Program-made: the position numbers and the translations under genes
Notes under the pieces: model-generated
The model's database searches: none
Told to the model about the DNA's origin: nothing
Seen by the model: only the letters and a program-made list of their open reading frames with translations
Part shown: one piece after another, positions 1 to 10,989 of the stretch
Layout of the letters: each line of letters starts with the position of its first letter
Numbering within the stretch: the stretch's first letter is position 1
Source: Agrypnia vestita
Lineage: Eukaryota; Arthropoda; Insecta; Trichoptera; Phryganeidae
NCBI GenBank assembly: GCA_016648135.1
Contig: JADDOH010002576.1
Location: forward strand, 62,001 to 126,000
Reading direction: 5' to 3'
Length of the DNA: 64,000 nt

Positions 1-165
1 GTGTCACATAGCTAGTAGCAAAAAATTTACAGGTGAATTCCCGTATACGCAATCTCAAAGTTTGCATTTATTTTTTTCAATATTTCTAAATTATTTTGCA
101 AAAAATGAACTATCATGACGGTAACTTATATCGATTATGAATAATTAATTCTATTCAATTTTTGC
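1..165 (+). mobile_element. R1 MITE family, fragment cut by window edge
   Basis: The window opens inside a copy of a repeat, called R1 here, that recurs at about 2.8, 8.6, 23.1, 36.5 and 62.1 kb. The GTGTCACATAGCTAGTAGC start matches the terminal inverted repeat of the 8583 copy. It is followed by the shared motifs TTTGCATTT, CAATATTTCT and GAACTATCATGA. Better copies end CAGGGTGTC...GACACCCTG with TA on the outside, as in Tc1/mariner-type MITEs. No coding capacity is visible. The first bases of the terminal repeat lie outside the window. Confidence 0.7.
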
Positions 166-2035
166 ATTGTCGTTGATCTTCAATCTGTAACAGCATCAAT
201 GCTTCAATCAGCAATTTCTTAATAATTTAGTTGTTTAACAAAAAAAAATGGCGCCACTTAAAATAAAACATGAAACACAAATTAGTAGTAAAATCTGAAA
301 CACATAAAAAAATAATGTTGCCAATGTGATTTTCCACATTAATGGCACGTGCACGGGGATGAGATGTGTCTCGTGCGTTTGGTTAAAAATAATTTCGGAA
401 AGATAAATGACTAAAAAGCGTTTAAAAAAGACTAAGAACTGAAAGAAATAGTTAGACAGAGGAAGCTAATTTCAGTATCTCAAGAGTATATACGTAAATA
501 ATGTGTCAAGTCCTAGGATGCGAGCGCCTAGCTTATTTCAAAAGTGTTTTTCAGAGTAACAAATAATGTGAAAACTAAAAATACAGCGTCACGAGGATAC
601 ATTAATGTATTAATAGAGCGTAACAACCGAAATGCTTTCCTGTTGGCCCATGGTCTCGTGAAAGACGTAATTTTTTACGACTATCTGCTTATTTCATGGA
701 TAAAAAATCTCCTATACACTAGGCGCCGGTTACTATGATCACATAGATCTTCGAATATTCTGATTCTAATATTCGGCAATTATGTTATACGAAAACTAAA
801 ATCGACATAAAGATAATTAATGTATTTAAACCCACTTATATAACGCGCGGTGATATTATATCTCATATTATTTTAATTCATCCTCGGGGGTATAGACTAT
901 CATACTATTTTTAACTGTCTCTACGGTGCAATTCTATGTTCATTTTCATTTCTTCATCTCATTTTCTTACGACTCATATTCTTTGGTTTTAATTTTATTT
1001 CCTCACATATATGTACTTACATCATGTCTCATTCTATTTCTTGTATTGTTTACTATTGTTGACAGTAAAGCGGTTTTGAGTGGACGCGTCCCGGCGCCGC
1101 TCGCACTCATTAAGTTTAAGTGGCGAGGGGGAGGATGACCATTTTAGCAGTAAAAAATGGCGAATTGGTTGGCGAAGGTGTAGGGCCGATGAACTATTTC
1201 TCATAAAACGGCTCTGGGTCCCTCTCCACCGATAACACAACTGTTAAATTTATTACCTAAAATAATGTCTCAACCATAAAAGTGTATTCTGTAATATATG
1301 AGTCCCCTGATTTTCATAAAATGTTTTTGTATAGTATGTGAATGTCGCGTTACAACTTAAGTATCAATGAATTTTACTAACATAAAACAAATACAATATG
1401 AAATACATTTAAAATAGTAGGTAACTAATTTTAGTTACTTTACTATAGATTGTAAGCTATCAATTAACTCGATCTTAAATACAGTGCGGTATTATTTAAC
1501 AAATACTGACGCACATATTTAAATTAGTTATCTTTAAGAAGAACGAGCCAAATTAATTTAAAAAAAACTAAATGCGTCGGGCAATATCTATTAGCATCAC
1601 TGACTTCGGATAAAACAATGCGTTGCATTTAATTAAGGCCGAAATGAAAAGAGGAATAAAAGTTAGATCGAAGTTAAAATTAAAAGATCGTTGGCAAAAT
1701 GGTCGCTAATTTACTTATTTCCCTCTATGTGTTAGTTACCTGTGAGTTATTCATGAATATCCTGCTTCTAATAACTGACAAACTAGGTTAAACAAACATC
1801 GAAAAATACATGTGTTTTTGATGTTTGAGCATAATATAGGTTGATTCTAATAACCGCTGAACACAATAAGCGACTTGTACTATATTTACAACAAATAAAA
1901 GGAAATAAACTTTTGCTGAGAAAGTCATTTTTATTATTTAAAAACTAACTCGGAAAATGTATTGTTATCCTTCGTACGTAATACTATTGTGTAGGCGTAA
2001 AGAAAAATAGTTTCGAATCTCTAGACAAACTCAAG
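166..2035. other. AT-rich DNA without recognisable gene
   Basis: Short open frames at 544-738 and 926-1138 have no recognisable domain, no supporting splice signals and local composition like the surrounding non-coding DNA. I see no repeat family shared with the rest of the window here. Confidence 0.6.
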
Positions 2036-2039
2036 GGCA

Positions 2040-2240
2040 GCCGAAAAACTCGGAAAGCGATAAACGGCGCTCGTACCGGCCGGGTAATGGGGAAACATGG
2101 CGCCGCGCGGCGAGCTGTCAACATGACAGCGCGGGAAGTCTGCGAGTGACGTCAGGCGCGCGGGCGGCTAGCAACAGCGCCGTTTGACGTAAAAAAGAGC
2201 GGCAATTTATCATATTTCATACGCCAAGCGGTAAGCGGTG
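2040..2240. promoter_or_regulatory. CpG-rich islet with CRE-like palindrome
   Basis: About 200 bases of GC-rich, CpG-dense sequence stand out from AT-rich flanks. It contains a perfect TGACGTCA palindrome (2147-2154), the core of CREB/ATF sites, and the inverted repeat GCTGTCA-aca-TGACAGC (2114-2130). Such islets can be promoters or enhancers, but no transcript start or reading frame can be assigned. The regulatory role is inferred from composition only. Confidence 0.3.
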
Positions 2241-2344
2241 ATGGCTGGATTACGGATACCTATCAAATTTTCATTTATTTGTGTACATATCTAGTTTTTT
2301 TTCTAAACCACACAGGTTCAATATTCTTCGAGATAAAACCGTTT

Positions 2345-2495
2345 GTTATAATCTCAATTGGGAGGTGTTCTGACGGATAGTATTATTCAGCTTCAGCGAA
2401 ACGTCGAGATTTGCTTCTCTGTTAAACATACGTTCGTATAAAATATCCAGTTTATTTTACACTGAAATATGTCCAACGACCGTAATAATAACCTT
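2345..2495 (+). repeat. Penelope-like / hammerhead-type relic
   Basis: The sequence contains CAGCGAAACGTCGAG (about 2394-2408), then TTTGCTTCTCTG, CGTTCGTATAAAATATCC and GTCCAACGACCGTAATAA. The same blocks recur at 23606-23790 and 61533-61660. In the other copies the upstream part reads CTGATGA with a perfect hairpin before GAAAC, the layout of hammerhead ribozymes in Penelope-like elements. Here the first core motif is altered to CTGACGG, so this copy looks decayed. Confidence 0.45.
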
Positions 2496-2799
2496 AACTC
2501 TTCAATGCAATTAATTAATTTTTCGTAACTCGGCGAGCATCACTGTTACACTAGAACCTAAATCTCTAAATCACACTTAGTAATGTTCCTTACAACTGAA
2601 CACCTACACGTTTCTTGGGGGTTGTCAAGTGGACGTACCTACCTGCCAGAATTTTTATCTCATCACTACTATTCAGTAAGGGCATGTATTTTTTAGCAGA
2701 AAACTAAGTGGCGACGAATATCAAGACGGCAACACAAGCAAGTAAATGCACCATTGTGACACGAAATATAATATTTTAATACCTGAAAATAGAGAAAAA

Positions 2800-3322
2800 A
2801 AACTTCTGGGGAGTGTCCTTAATTCAACTTTGAATAGAAGACTGTAAGTGGTTTATACAACGATTTTAATTAATTTAAATTATTGGTTAATTAAAATTAA
2901 GAAAATATTCCTTACACTGGGTGGAATATCGACAGTTTCGGAGATAAGCCACTTATTTAAAAAAAAAAAAAATTCTCAATATTGCTGACTTATTTTCTGT
3001 AAATCGTCGGACCATTACTACTTTAACTCATATAGAATATTTAAAATTTATTCGATTTGATAAAAGTCAAATACGACAAAAACCTAAAGAGAATATATTT
3101 ATCAACTTCTGCAAGGTTTTAATCGTTTTATTTGACGTGCATCAAAGCGAATGAATTTTAATATTCTTATTATTAGTACTATGATGACAGTCGAACGTTT
3201 TACAAAAGATAAGCCAAAAATATGATAATAATAAAAAAATGAAAACGATGTTTTCTATTAAAATTTGAGTAAAGAACTTTCCCCGAACTTTTTGTTACTA
3301 GCTACCAGACACCCTTCATATG
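2800..3322 (+). mobile_element. R1 MITE, nearly full length
   Basis: The copy carries the R1 blocks in order: GGGGAGTGTCC near the left end, ATATTCCTTACACTGGGTGG, ATATCGACAGTTTCGGAGA, an internal inverted repeat built from GTCAAAT/ATTTGAC around 3067-3135, and the right terminal repeat TTGTTACTAGCTACCAGACACCC (3290-3315; key bases GCTA..AGACACCC). The outer left terminal repeat is lost. It is non-coding and probably mobilised in trans by a mariner-type transposase. Confidence 0.65.
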
Positions 3323-3462
3323 CGACAATTATTTACCGTTTTGTTATGGTAAATTATTCACTGTTTAACCTTTCAAAAATGTAATACGGGATAATTAATA
3401 AAATGTGCGAAATCAAACTGAACCTATCTCGCGCGCTGATTTTCCTATATCAAGAATCGACA

Positions 3463-3650
3463 TTTCAGATTTGGCTGGACTGGCTGGAAAGAGGAACACC
3501 AGACCTGGAGAGAAGAAGATCCTGGATGACTCAATGCCCCAAAATCCTGCAGAGACACGGCCTAAATGAAACGAAACCCAGAACCAAAGAAGATACAGCC
3601 TGAGAATGAGAAGAGCCGGCCCCAACAGCTTACCTAGGAAATGAATAGAG
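3463..3650 (+). pseudogene. Non-LTR retrotransposon pol C-terminal tail, frameshifted
   Basis: The frame from 3463 reads LERRRSWMTQ, then ILQRHGLNET; a shifted frame continues with QRRYSLRMRRAGP. This resembles the conserved tail of many insect non-LTR retrotransposon polymerases: a basic RRRW-D-Q stretch, an acidic helix ending in HGL, then DRxxWRxxxRxADP. The frame change and stop codons within 60 residues show it is dead. I see no reverse transcriptase domain upstream. Alternative: chance similarity in a short basic frame. Confidence 0.4.
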
Positions 3651-3909
3651 ACAGTGCAAGGAAATTTCTGAAGATTTCTGATTTAGCTTAAAAATAGATG
3701 TGATAAAAAATTACCGGCATTATATTACAGTAGATAATAATAATATATATAAAAAAACAGAAAACAAAAGCAAAAATCACATTCAGAATGTATCGATATG
3801 AGGACTCTTTAAGATAAGGAGGAAAATATTAAATGGAAAAATTTAATATAACGTACACACGTAGGTTGAAATTATAAAGTGAATGTAAAAATTATAGAAA
3901 TTTAGTCAT

Positions 3910-3985
3910 TTTTTATTTTAAAATATAGAGTTGTTAACACCGAATGCGTGTTACCTCAATATCTTACTATTTTGGCATTTTATTA
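3910..3985 (-). repeat. SINE 3' body fragment
   Basis: TTGTTAACACCGAATGCGTG followed by TTACCTCAATATCTTACTATTTT matches the 3' body of the better SINE at 9621-9775 (GAACACGGAATTCGTG, CACATCAATATTCTTACTATG). The tRNA-like head is missing. Orientation is taken from that copy. Confidence 0.5.
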
Positions 3986-4224
3986 GGATTGAGTGCGGCC
4001 AAAAAAACATATTTTTTTAAGTTTTAAATCTCAATTATCCAAAAAGTATATCATAGTACAACCAAGCTTGTAACAAATACCCCAAACACACATATTTTTA
4101 GAATATTTAAGTACGTAACATATCGCGCTGATGGTAACACAACATATAAATATATTATTATGATATAAAATAACGAAACCAAATATGTCATTGTAAAATG
4201 GTAAACAATTATAAATACGCATAG

Positions 4225-4560
4225 TTATGAAGCGGCGATTAAAGCCGAGCTGGCGAGAAGCATCGGCGTTGACGCGCACCCGCGGCGGTAAATCCGAGAG
4301 ATGGAGTGAATTAGGAAATAAATCATGTCCCACATCGCTGCCCAGGCGTGGGCGGGAAGTGGAGAGAAAAGAGATGCCGGGCCGGAACCGGTAAATGTTT
4401 TGCCGCCAAACTGCATTCCGATCTCCCTCTACCGCGTAACAGGTCAATGCGACCGATGGGCCGCAGCTTTATTCGCGGATGCAACTTCCACCAATCCGGT
4501 GGTACTGCGGCGAGAAAACCATTTCGGGTCTCTACTCTTCTCATATTAAGGATAGTGAAG
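4225..4560. promoter_or_regulatory. GC-rich single-copy block, possible regulatory DNA
   Basis: This block is clearly richer in G, C and CpG than its flanks and shares no repeat with the window. Several overlapping short frames are open on both strands (for example 4325-4549 plus, 4323-4544 minus), as expected from GC-rich DNA with few stops. None shows a recognisable domain. It could be an enhancer, an untranslated exon or an old coding exon. Confidence 0.25.
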
Positions 4561-5289
4561 CAAGTTCGAAAAGGATCTGGGATGACATGATAAAATGGCT
4601 TCTACGGCGAGCGAGAAATGTCTAAAAGCTGAAGAGATAAGAATACGTCGAAGGACATAGTGTTTATTCTTCCAATCCGAACCCTAGGAAAGTGCAATAT
4701 ATTGCTATTTAATTTTAAGCATCGTTAAGTACGACTTATCACACATATTTAGATGACGTTCCATTATTTCCTTGTTTTTCAGGTTTCTATTAAAAGAAAT
4801 CTGTCGGAGCAGGGATCGACGAGTGAGAAAGTTGTGGTAAAATCGATAGGTCACAATGTTTTTTTCGTTGTTTAGACTATGCATGGCGATGATGCACTTT
4901 TAAATCTCCCATTTTGGGTCTTGAATTTAATACCTTTACACAACAATGTTTACGAAACAAATACGGCTTCGTAACGAACGTAACCCGATTACATGCTGTA
5001 AGAAAAACAGGTGCCATAAAAATAGCAGATTTTTAAGAAAAAAATCTATCTACAAGAAAGTTATGTACAGAAAATAAAAGTTTGTTAGAAAAGTAACACT
5101 ACATGTACTTATATTATATTTTATAAATCGATCAGCTTCTGTCAGATATTTTATGACTTTCAATCCTTTCGATTTTATTAAAGCAGTCAGGTTTTCTCGG
5201 GTTGGTAAGCTATAATAAATCGCCTATTATAATTACTTAACAAAAATAAAAGATAAAATCAACAATAAGTGTCATCATCAACTATAGAT
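4561..5289. other. AT-rich DNA, nothing recognised
   Basis: No open frame of note, tRNA-like sequence or shared repeat is visible. A TTTTTCAG polypyrimidine-AG near 4775 looks like a splice acceptor but has no coding frame behind it. Confidence 0.6.
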
Positions 5290-5600
5290 GATCCTAAAAG
5301 CGTGGCGGATGCGAACTGTCAGAATCTGACAGTTCGCCGCGACCGACCGTTGCGCCCGTGACGTGGGCAGGCAACGAGCGAGGTTAGCGGCGTTACAAAA
5401 TCTGGTTCACAGCGTCGATAAACACGATTAGACCGATTTCCACAAATAAATCGAACGCTTGTTTACGAAATGGAAATCGACACGTCGGGGCTGACCGAGT
5501 CGCAATCGGTAGATCGGCCGGTGTTATCGGAAGGGTCAACCGGCCGGCTATCGGCTGGCTTATCTGGATTCTGCGCTGCAGCGGACCATATGAAGAAGTG
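5290..5600. promoter_or_regulatory. CpG-rich islet with 27-base perfect palindrome
   Basis: At 5311-5337 GCGAACTGTCAGA is followed by one A and then its exact reverse complement. Around it lie GTGACGTGGG, GAGCGAGGTTAGCGGC and repeated CCGGCCGG motifs (5515-5550). The palindrome and CpG density suggest a binding-site cluster or promoter; no gene start can be assigned. The same CTGTCA/TGACAG pairing appears in the islet at 2040-2240. Confidence 0.3.
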
Positions 5601-6424
5601 ACCGTGCGATGAGCTTAGTGAACAAAGAAGTTTAAAAAGGTAATAAAAAATGTATTCTTCAGCGTGTAAGGATGTACAGAACCTAGTCCTACGGTTGGCA
5701 CAACGACATGTGGCCGGCCGCTCGTATCACACACTATTGTATTTTGGGGACGAAACCAAATTTTTCCATTTACATCCTGGAAAGTATATAATACACGCAT
5801 GTCTACCTATTTTAATTACATAAAATATGCACATTAACACAAATTTATTAAAGCTCCCTCTTACATGTCATCTCCTATTCTTCAGCACCCAACAGATGAA
5901 AAATGGATTCCGCGGCTAAAATGGTAGGTAGGTGTGCGTGAGAAAAATACAGAATAAATAGATATTAAACACTATACATTCAGAAATCACATCAGCATTT
6001 ACAAATTACACCTGATTATATGCCTAAGATGAATCCCGCGATCATAAAGGATATCTTGGAGAAGCTTGTTTTGGTAGGTCGAAGAACGGAGAGGAAGATC
6101 CCCGCCTCGGAACCGCAGACCGCCCGTCAGAAAAGCCCGCGCAGGTACTTCTCTGATGACAACCCGCAGATCTGCAGTGGAGGAACACAGAAAGGTCGTG
6201 GAATCACGACCCTCAGAAATGAAGGACCAACGTGAATGATGATCATGAATTATGACAAATCCAAGATACTGGATATTTTTTCTAACCGCATTGCAGATAG
6301 ATGTTTTCTTCAGTGAGATTTATTTCCGCTCGATACAGATAGCATCAGTTATGAAGTACGAGCTTTGACGTACTCGTTCCTTTAAAGTCTTCCTGTTTAT
6401 CTCTCATCACCGGCAAACATTCTC
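5601..6424. other. No recognised feature
   Basis: An open frame at 6020-6235 (71 residues, basic and rich in R, P and S) has no recognised domain. It lies in slightly GC-richer DNA and could be a decayed element or non-coding. Confidence 0.5.
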
Positions 6425-7120
6425 CGAGCGCTGAGAACAGCGCGGGCCGATGGGAAGCGCTGATAAGAAGGCGCTCATCTATTGGAACAAGATACACACG
6501 GCCACAATAAATATAATTGCGCCATTGTCACCGCAATGACGTAGAGCGTACAATCATTAAAAATAAGCGAGATGGACTGAAATGCTGTCACGACTCCAGG
6601 CTTGCCCACGCGCGCAGACAATGGATTCGGAGCGCCATGTTTGCCGAAGAAATAACCAGGGCGGTGATAAAAAGAGCACATCACACCTGGAGCCCGGTCC
6701 GTGTGACGTACGTGACGGTCCGCGGCCTTCTTCTCGATTGTGCCATCCCATTACGGAGCGTCCGAGCGGGCACTCGGCGCTTCTGGTTTAAATAACCGTT
6801 ACGGAGATTAGAATAATAAATAAGTCGCTCGTGTTACAATACGCGGACGACCGAGTACTCTCGTAAGCTATGGACGCTTCAATTCGTGTAAATCGTCGCG
6901 ATACCATTGTACTTCCTTCACGCGAGCGGTCCGCTCTGTGAAAATGAGGAAAGCTCTCGTTATTCCTCTAGAATAACTATATTTACCGAAGTACGAAGCG
7001 TTGGTCGGCTAAAGGGGCATTGGGATTCCACCGAGTTTGGCAACAAACGAAGATTACTCGCAGGTACCTACTTTAATAGCATTCGACTGCTGAACAAGCC
7101 ACATAAGCAACTAGCTGCAT
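6425..7120. promoter_or_regulatory. Complex single-copy GC-rich region, possible enhancer
   Basis: Unlike its flanks, this stretch has high complexity and CpG content and shows no repeat kinship. It contains GATAA sites (near 6460 and 6664), CACCTGGAGC (E-box), GTGACGTACGTGAC, and homeobox-like CAATCATTAAAA. Frames are open on both strands (6517-6795 plus, 6475-6684 minus) without recognisable domains. A cis-regulatory role is inferred from composition and motif density only. Confidence 0.25.
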
Positions 7121-8582
7121 GAATCAAAAGTGATCAGGCTGTCGAAATGATCACCTTTTGGCTGTAAATGAACAGCGTTCACGCTCTATTAACGATAACA
7201 ATCTGAAACGATTGATTTAATTAAATTATTTTTAACATAAAGAGTACATAGAATGGCAACTTTACTAATCTTCAGTATCGGCGATAGCCGATGGTTTAAC
7301 TACTAGAATTTTAATAATTCCGGACCGCGGAGCACCAATTTCAATAAACAAAACAAAAATATGATATCAAGAGAAGTACCTACCCAGACGGCTTATTTCC
7401 TAAAAAAAAAAGAATTTAGAGCTGTATATATAATTAAATGTTCTTAGGTTTTCACGGTCATTCAGAATCTTCTGAATTTTCTGGAATGTTTCTGTCGTGT
7501 TTTACGACCTTTCTGGGCGACGTTTCCCCTCCCATTGCATGGTCCATCTTCAAGTCTGATGATGGAACCAGCAATGGGATCCGAAACCTCGGCAGAATAT
7601 CACAGAATCTCAAACTAGAAGATGTAGTATTATCAGTTTCGACCTGGACGCAAATATGTAATACTCATAATTCCTTAAGAAAGTTCGCTTCAATTAATAT
7701 TTTTCCAATAACGGAAAAACGAATTAATTACATTTACTAAAGATTGATAACTTGAAGTTTTTCGTCGCCAACTAAATTATCAATTTATACAAAATACTGC
7801 AGTGTCATTTTTACTAAAAACTAACTAACTAACCATCACGCCGTTTCCCTGCAGGGGCAGAGAGAGGATAGAACGCCATATTACTCTATCTTGGCACACC
7901 ACTTTTGCTTCGGCTATACTCATATACCTTCTAATGCATGCTATACAGTTTTTGAGGCTTTGCTTTTACTAAACATTATTTTAATCATTATTAATCAGTT
8001 AAGTACATTACCTAAGTTGATTAATAATTAAATATAAATTGATTAGTATCTCTGAATAAAAACGCAACAATTATTTCACCCTCTATATTACATTTATTGC
8101 TCAAAAATCGATTCACGCATCACCTACATACACAAGTACTAGATTTTAAGATCGCACAGCCCTAGCCCGGATCATGTATGTCCACTTGACACCTCGGAAG
8201 ACACGAATGTGCCTTGCCTTATTGGACGACCATTAGCGCCCTTTTTTCCAGTAGCGATGGCGAAATGGAAAGGTACGTTGGTACGCTCTACTATGAACCG
8301 TTGTGTTTACTTTGTTTCATGTGGGAGACTTTATATTTGCATCAGCAGTATATTATGTCATATACAAAACAAATCAGTTCCAACATTAAAATGTTGATTA
8401 AATAAGTAAACTACACACATACACATTTGATCCGCCGAGCGGCTAGAAGGGTGTATGAGAACTGAATATTTTGAATAAGACAAGGATAAACTATGAAAAT
8501 TCCACTCACTTAGTTCCCATTTAGGCCCTATAGTTTTCGAAGATACTCCAATGAGCTTCAGATAAGAAAGTAGAAGGCTATA
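7121..8582. other. AT-rich DNA, no recognised gene
   Basis: The 100-residue frame at 7438-7740 shows no domain and has mixed composition. A small inverted pair CCCATTGCATGG / CCAGCAATGGG lies at 7532-7580. Nothing else is supportable. Confidence 0.55.
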
Positions 8583-8895
8583 CAGGGTGTCTCATAGCTA
8601 GTAGCAAAAACCTTACGGATCGATTCCTGCCTCGATAATGTGTCAAAAATGTTCAAGCAACATGACGCTCGTATATCTTATGGAAATATGCAATATTAAA
8701 GTTTGCATTTTTTTCAATATTTCTGAGTTATTTTTCGCAGAAAGTTGAACTATCATTAGAGTAACTTGTATATATATATTGATTATAAAAAATTCATTCA
8801 CTTCAATACTACTCAAATAAAACGATAAAAACCTTGTAAAAATTCTATTTTCAATTTTTGCAAGATTTTTATCATTTTATTCGACTTGTTTTAAA
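8583..8895 (+). mobile_element. R1 MITE, left half
   Basis: A clean left terminus, TA then CAGGGTGTCTCATAGC, is followed by TAGTAGCAAAAACC, GTTTGCATTTTTTTC and TATTTCTGAG. An internal inverted repeat follows: CAAATAAAACGATAAAAACC against GATTTTTATCATTTTATTCG (8814-8885). The right half and right terminus are missing, so the copy is truncated after the hairpin core. Confidence 0.7.
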
Positions 8896-9194
8896 GCGAT
8901 TTAATTTTTCTTTCTTCGACACAGGCTTGTCGATCAGAAAGTAGTCGACGGTGTCCCTACCGTGGAAATACAGCGATTGTAGCGGAACGATTATAACACA
9001 AGAAACTGACACCGACAACCCTACTACAATACAAGTTGACTTATCAAGGCGACACATAACATGGCGCCCTCTGTATATTCAAGAGTTCTTCATCCTGGAC
9101 ATCTTGAACGGTAGACGCCAAACTCCTAGGTCAGCCTCTACTTCAGCTGTATAAAGGGTTGTAAAATCGAACGGTAATTATCATAAGACAATGT

Positions 9195-9440
9195 TTCATG
9201 AACGGACATTTGCGATGGCAGGCCCGAATGCATGGAACTCTCATACGAAATTCAATCATACGAAACGAAATCATTTAAAAAAAAACTGAAAATGCAAATT
9301 TTCAAGAAATCACATGCGTAACTTCGAAAACAATTTAAAATACTAGTGTACGACTATTCAGATTCAGTTGTATATAAATCGCCATTGAGGTGTTTGTTTT
9401 TTACGAACATGGTGCTAAATAAATGATTTTATTACTTTTC
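9195..9440 (+). pseudogene. LINE pol C-terminus relic plus 3' UTR
   Basis: The frame from 9200 reads ERTFAMAGPNAWNS. After a frameshift the next frame reads KSFKKKLKMQIFKKSHA. This is the conserved end of CR1/Jockey-type LINE reverse transcriptases: RTF-AGPxxWNSLP, then a short gap, SFKxxLKxxxF. The shift in the homopolymer run (about 9275) and the loss of the segment in between make it a pseudogene. AT-rich sequence with an AATAAA-like signal follows (9416-9424) and may be the element's 3' UTR. No upstream polymerase domain remains. Confidence 0.6.
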
Positions 9441-9620
9441 AGTAACAAGGAAACAACAATCCTTGAATGTTTAAATGAACGTATAATGCGTCGAGGAGTT
9501 CATACGGAGCGCAGTGCATTTTTCCAACACAAATACATGCTGATGAATTCTACGCCCACGTGGTTTTTGAAACAGCACAACCGTGAATAATAATGTTGAT
9601 AAAATCGGCTCTTCTATATG

Positions 9621-9775
9621 TTTTTTTTTTTTTAAATAGAGATGCGAACACGGAATTCGTGTCACATCAATATTCTTACTATGAAAATAGGACTAACTTG
9701 CTTGTCTGGAATGAGATTCGAACCTGCCACCTTTGGATCACGAGGCGAGGGTCCTAACCACAAGACCAACAAGCT
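9621..9775 (-). repeat. tRNA-derived SINE with A-tail
   Basis: On the minus strand a tRNA-like head has an A-box (TGGTCTTGTGGTTAGG, plus 9753-9768) and a B-box (GGTTCGAATCT, plus 9714-9724). A short body with GTGTTCGCATCTC follows, then a run of 13 A (plus 9621-9633). This is the classic layout of a Pol III-transcribed SINE of about 155 bases. A body fragment of the same family lies at 3910-3985. The head does not fold as an intact tRNA, so it is not a tRNA gene. Confidence 0.7.
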
Positions 9776-10737
9776 ACTCAATGTTACTCATATTCTGACC
9801 CTTATCAGATCAAATAAGCTGTTTCGCTAACTATGTTTATTTTGCTAACTAAGTTTATTTTCATTAATTATATAAATATTTTATTTATTGATTGAAAAAT
9901 GTAATACTGAAAAATAAACATAGTTATTTCAAAAATTATACGTAAAAAAAACTCGCGAATACTAATCGTTAATGCATTTGAGATATTCGTTATGCTTCTA
10001 AGCAAAGAATTATATTTAAGAAAGAATTATATATAAATATTAAGTATTAATTAATTAATAATAATAATTAATAATAATAATTAATAATAATAAGAGGATA
10101 TTGGCTTACCGAAGATACATTTTTTTAATGCTCTCCGTCGTTTTATTGTATTAAAATTTATTGAAATAATTTTAAAATACAATTTTGTAACGCTATTTAA
10201 ATACAATAAAACGATTGGGTATTGAAATGAAATCAAAACAATTTGCATACCGCCAGCATAAGTTATTTCTCGTGTATTCAGTATTGGACAATCTCCCAAG
10301 GACCACAATAAATTAACCTTCATGCCCTTTCTAAATTTAAAAATCCGTATTTTTAAAAATCATAATTTAGTTTTATCAATTCTGTCAATGTCACACATTA
10401 TTGGCGAACCAGCAGTAGTAACGTAAGTGTCCTATGGAAGAGAAAAATATATTATAAAAGTCATAGTCATAAACTGTACCGATTACCAATATACGCGCCT
10501 ACCTAATTAGCCACGCTAGTCTTTCTAATAGCACAGCACCTACCTACACAGAGGTTTTTAATCTATACGGAGATTTGAAGTAAAAAATTGGAGCTGCATA
10601 TCTTTAGTAAATAAATCTAATTTTATCATTTAAATATTCAACAATTATAATTAATACAATAGAGACACTTATTAATTATTAATATGTTAATAAAATGGAT
10701 AAAAATATTTAAAAAAACTAACCCATAATAACCAAGT
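9776..10737. other. AT-rich DNA with AAT microsatellite
   Basis: A short (AAT)n/ATTA-type simple repeat lies at about 10045-10094. The rest is AT-rich with one 80-residue minus-strand frame (10081-10323) lacking a recognisable domain. Confidence 0.6.
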
Positions 10738-10980
10738 TTTTATTATACTCCCTTTCTCAATTCATAGTTAAAACAGGTTTAGCGCTTACCCTACGCGTTG
10801 AGCTCGAGTCGGCCAACGCTATGAAAGGGAGTAATAAAAAAATTCGAAAAATCCAAAATTCTACTATAATTAATTTTTTTAATGAAAATTTGACAGATCA
10901 TTTTTCCACGAGTCTGCAAAGTTTCAGTTCGATTCCATCACGGGAAAAGGGTTAAAAATCGATCCAAAGAAAGGGAGTAA
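10738..10980. repeat. Foldback repeat with ACTCCCTTTC ends
   Basis: TTTTTATTATACTCCCTTTC (ending 10756) is mirrored by GAAAGGGAGTAATAAAAA (10823-10838), forming an inverted repeat around a GC-richer loop that contains CGTTGAGCTCGAGTCGG. A second GAAAGGGAGTAAAAA lies at 10969-10983. A small MITE with a duplicated right end is a plausible reading. Confidence 0.4.
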
Positions 10981-10989
10981 AAACATTTT

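Noticed and set aside
4325..4590. Overlapping 74-80 codon frames as a gene
   Set aside because: Several frames on both strands are open at once in GC-rich DNA, none with a domain, start context or splice sites that stand out.
7532..7580. Inverted pair CCCATTGCATGG / CCAGCAATGGG
   Set aside because: Short and imperfect; within chance expectation for the window size.
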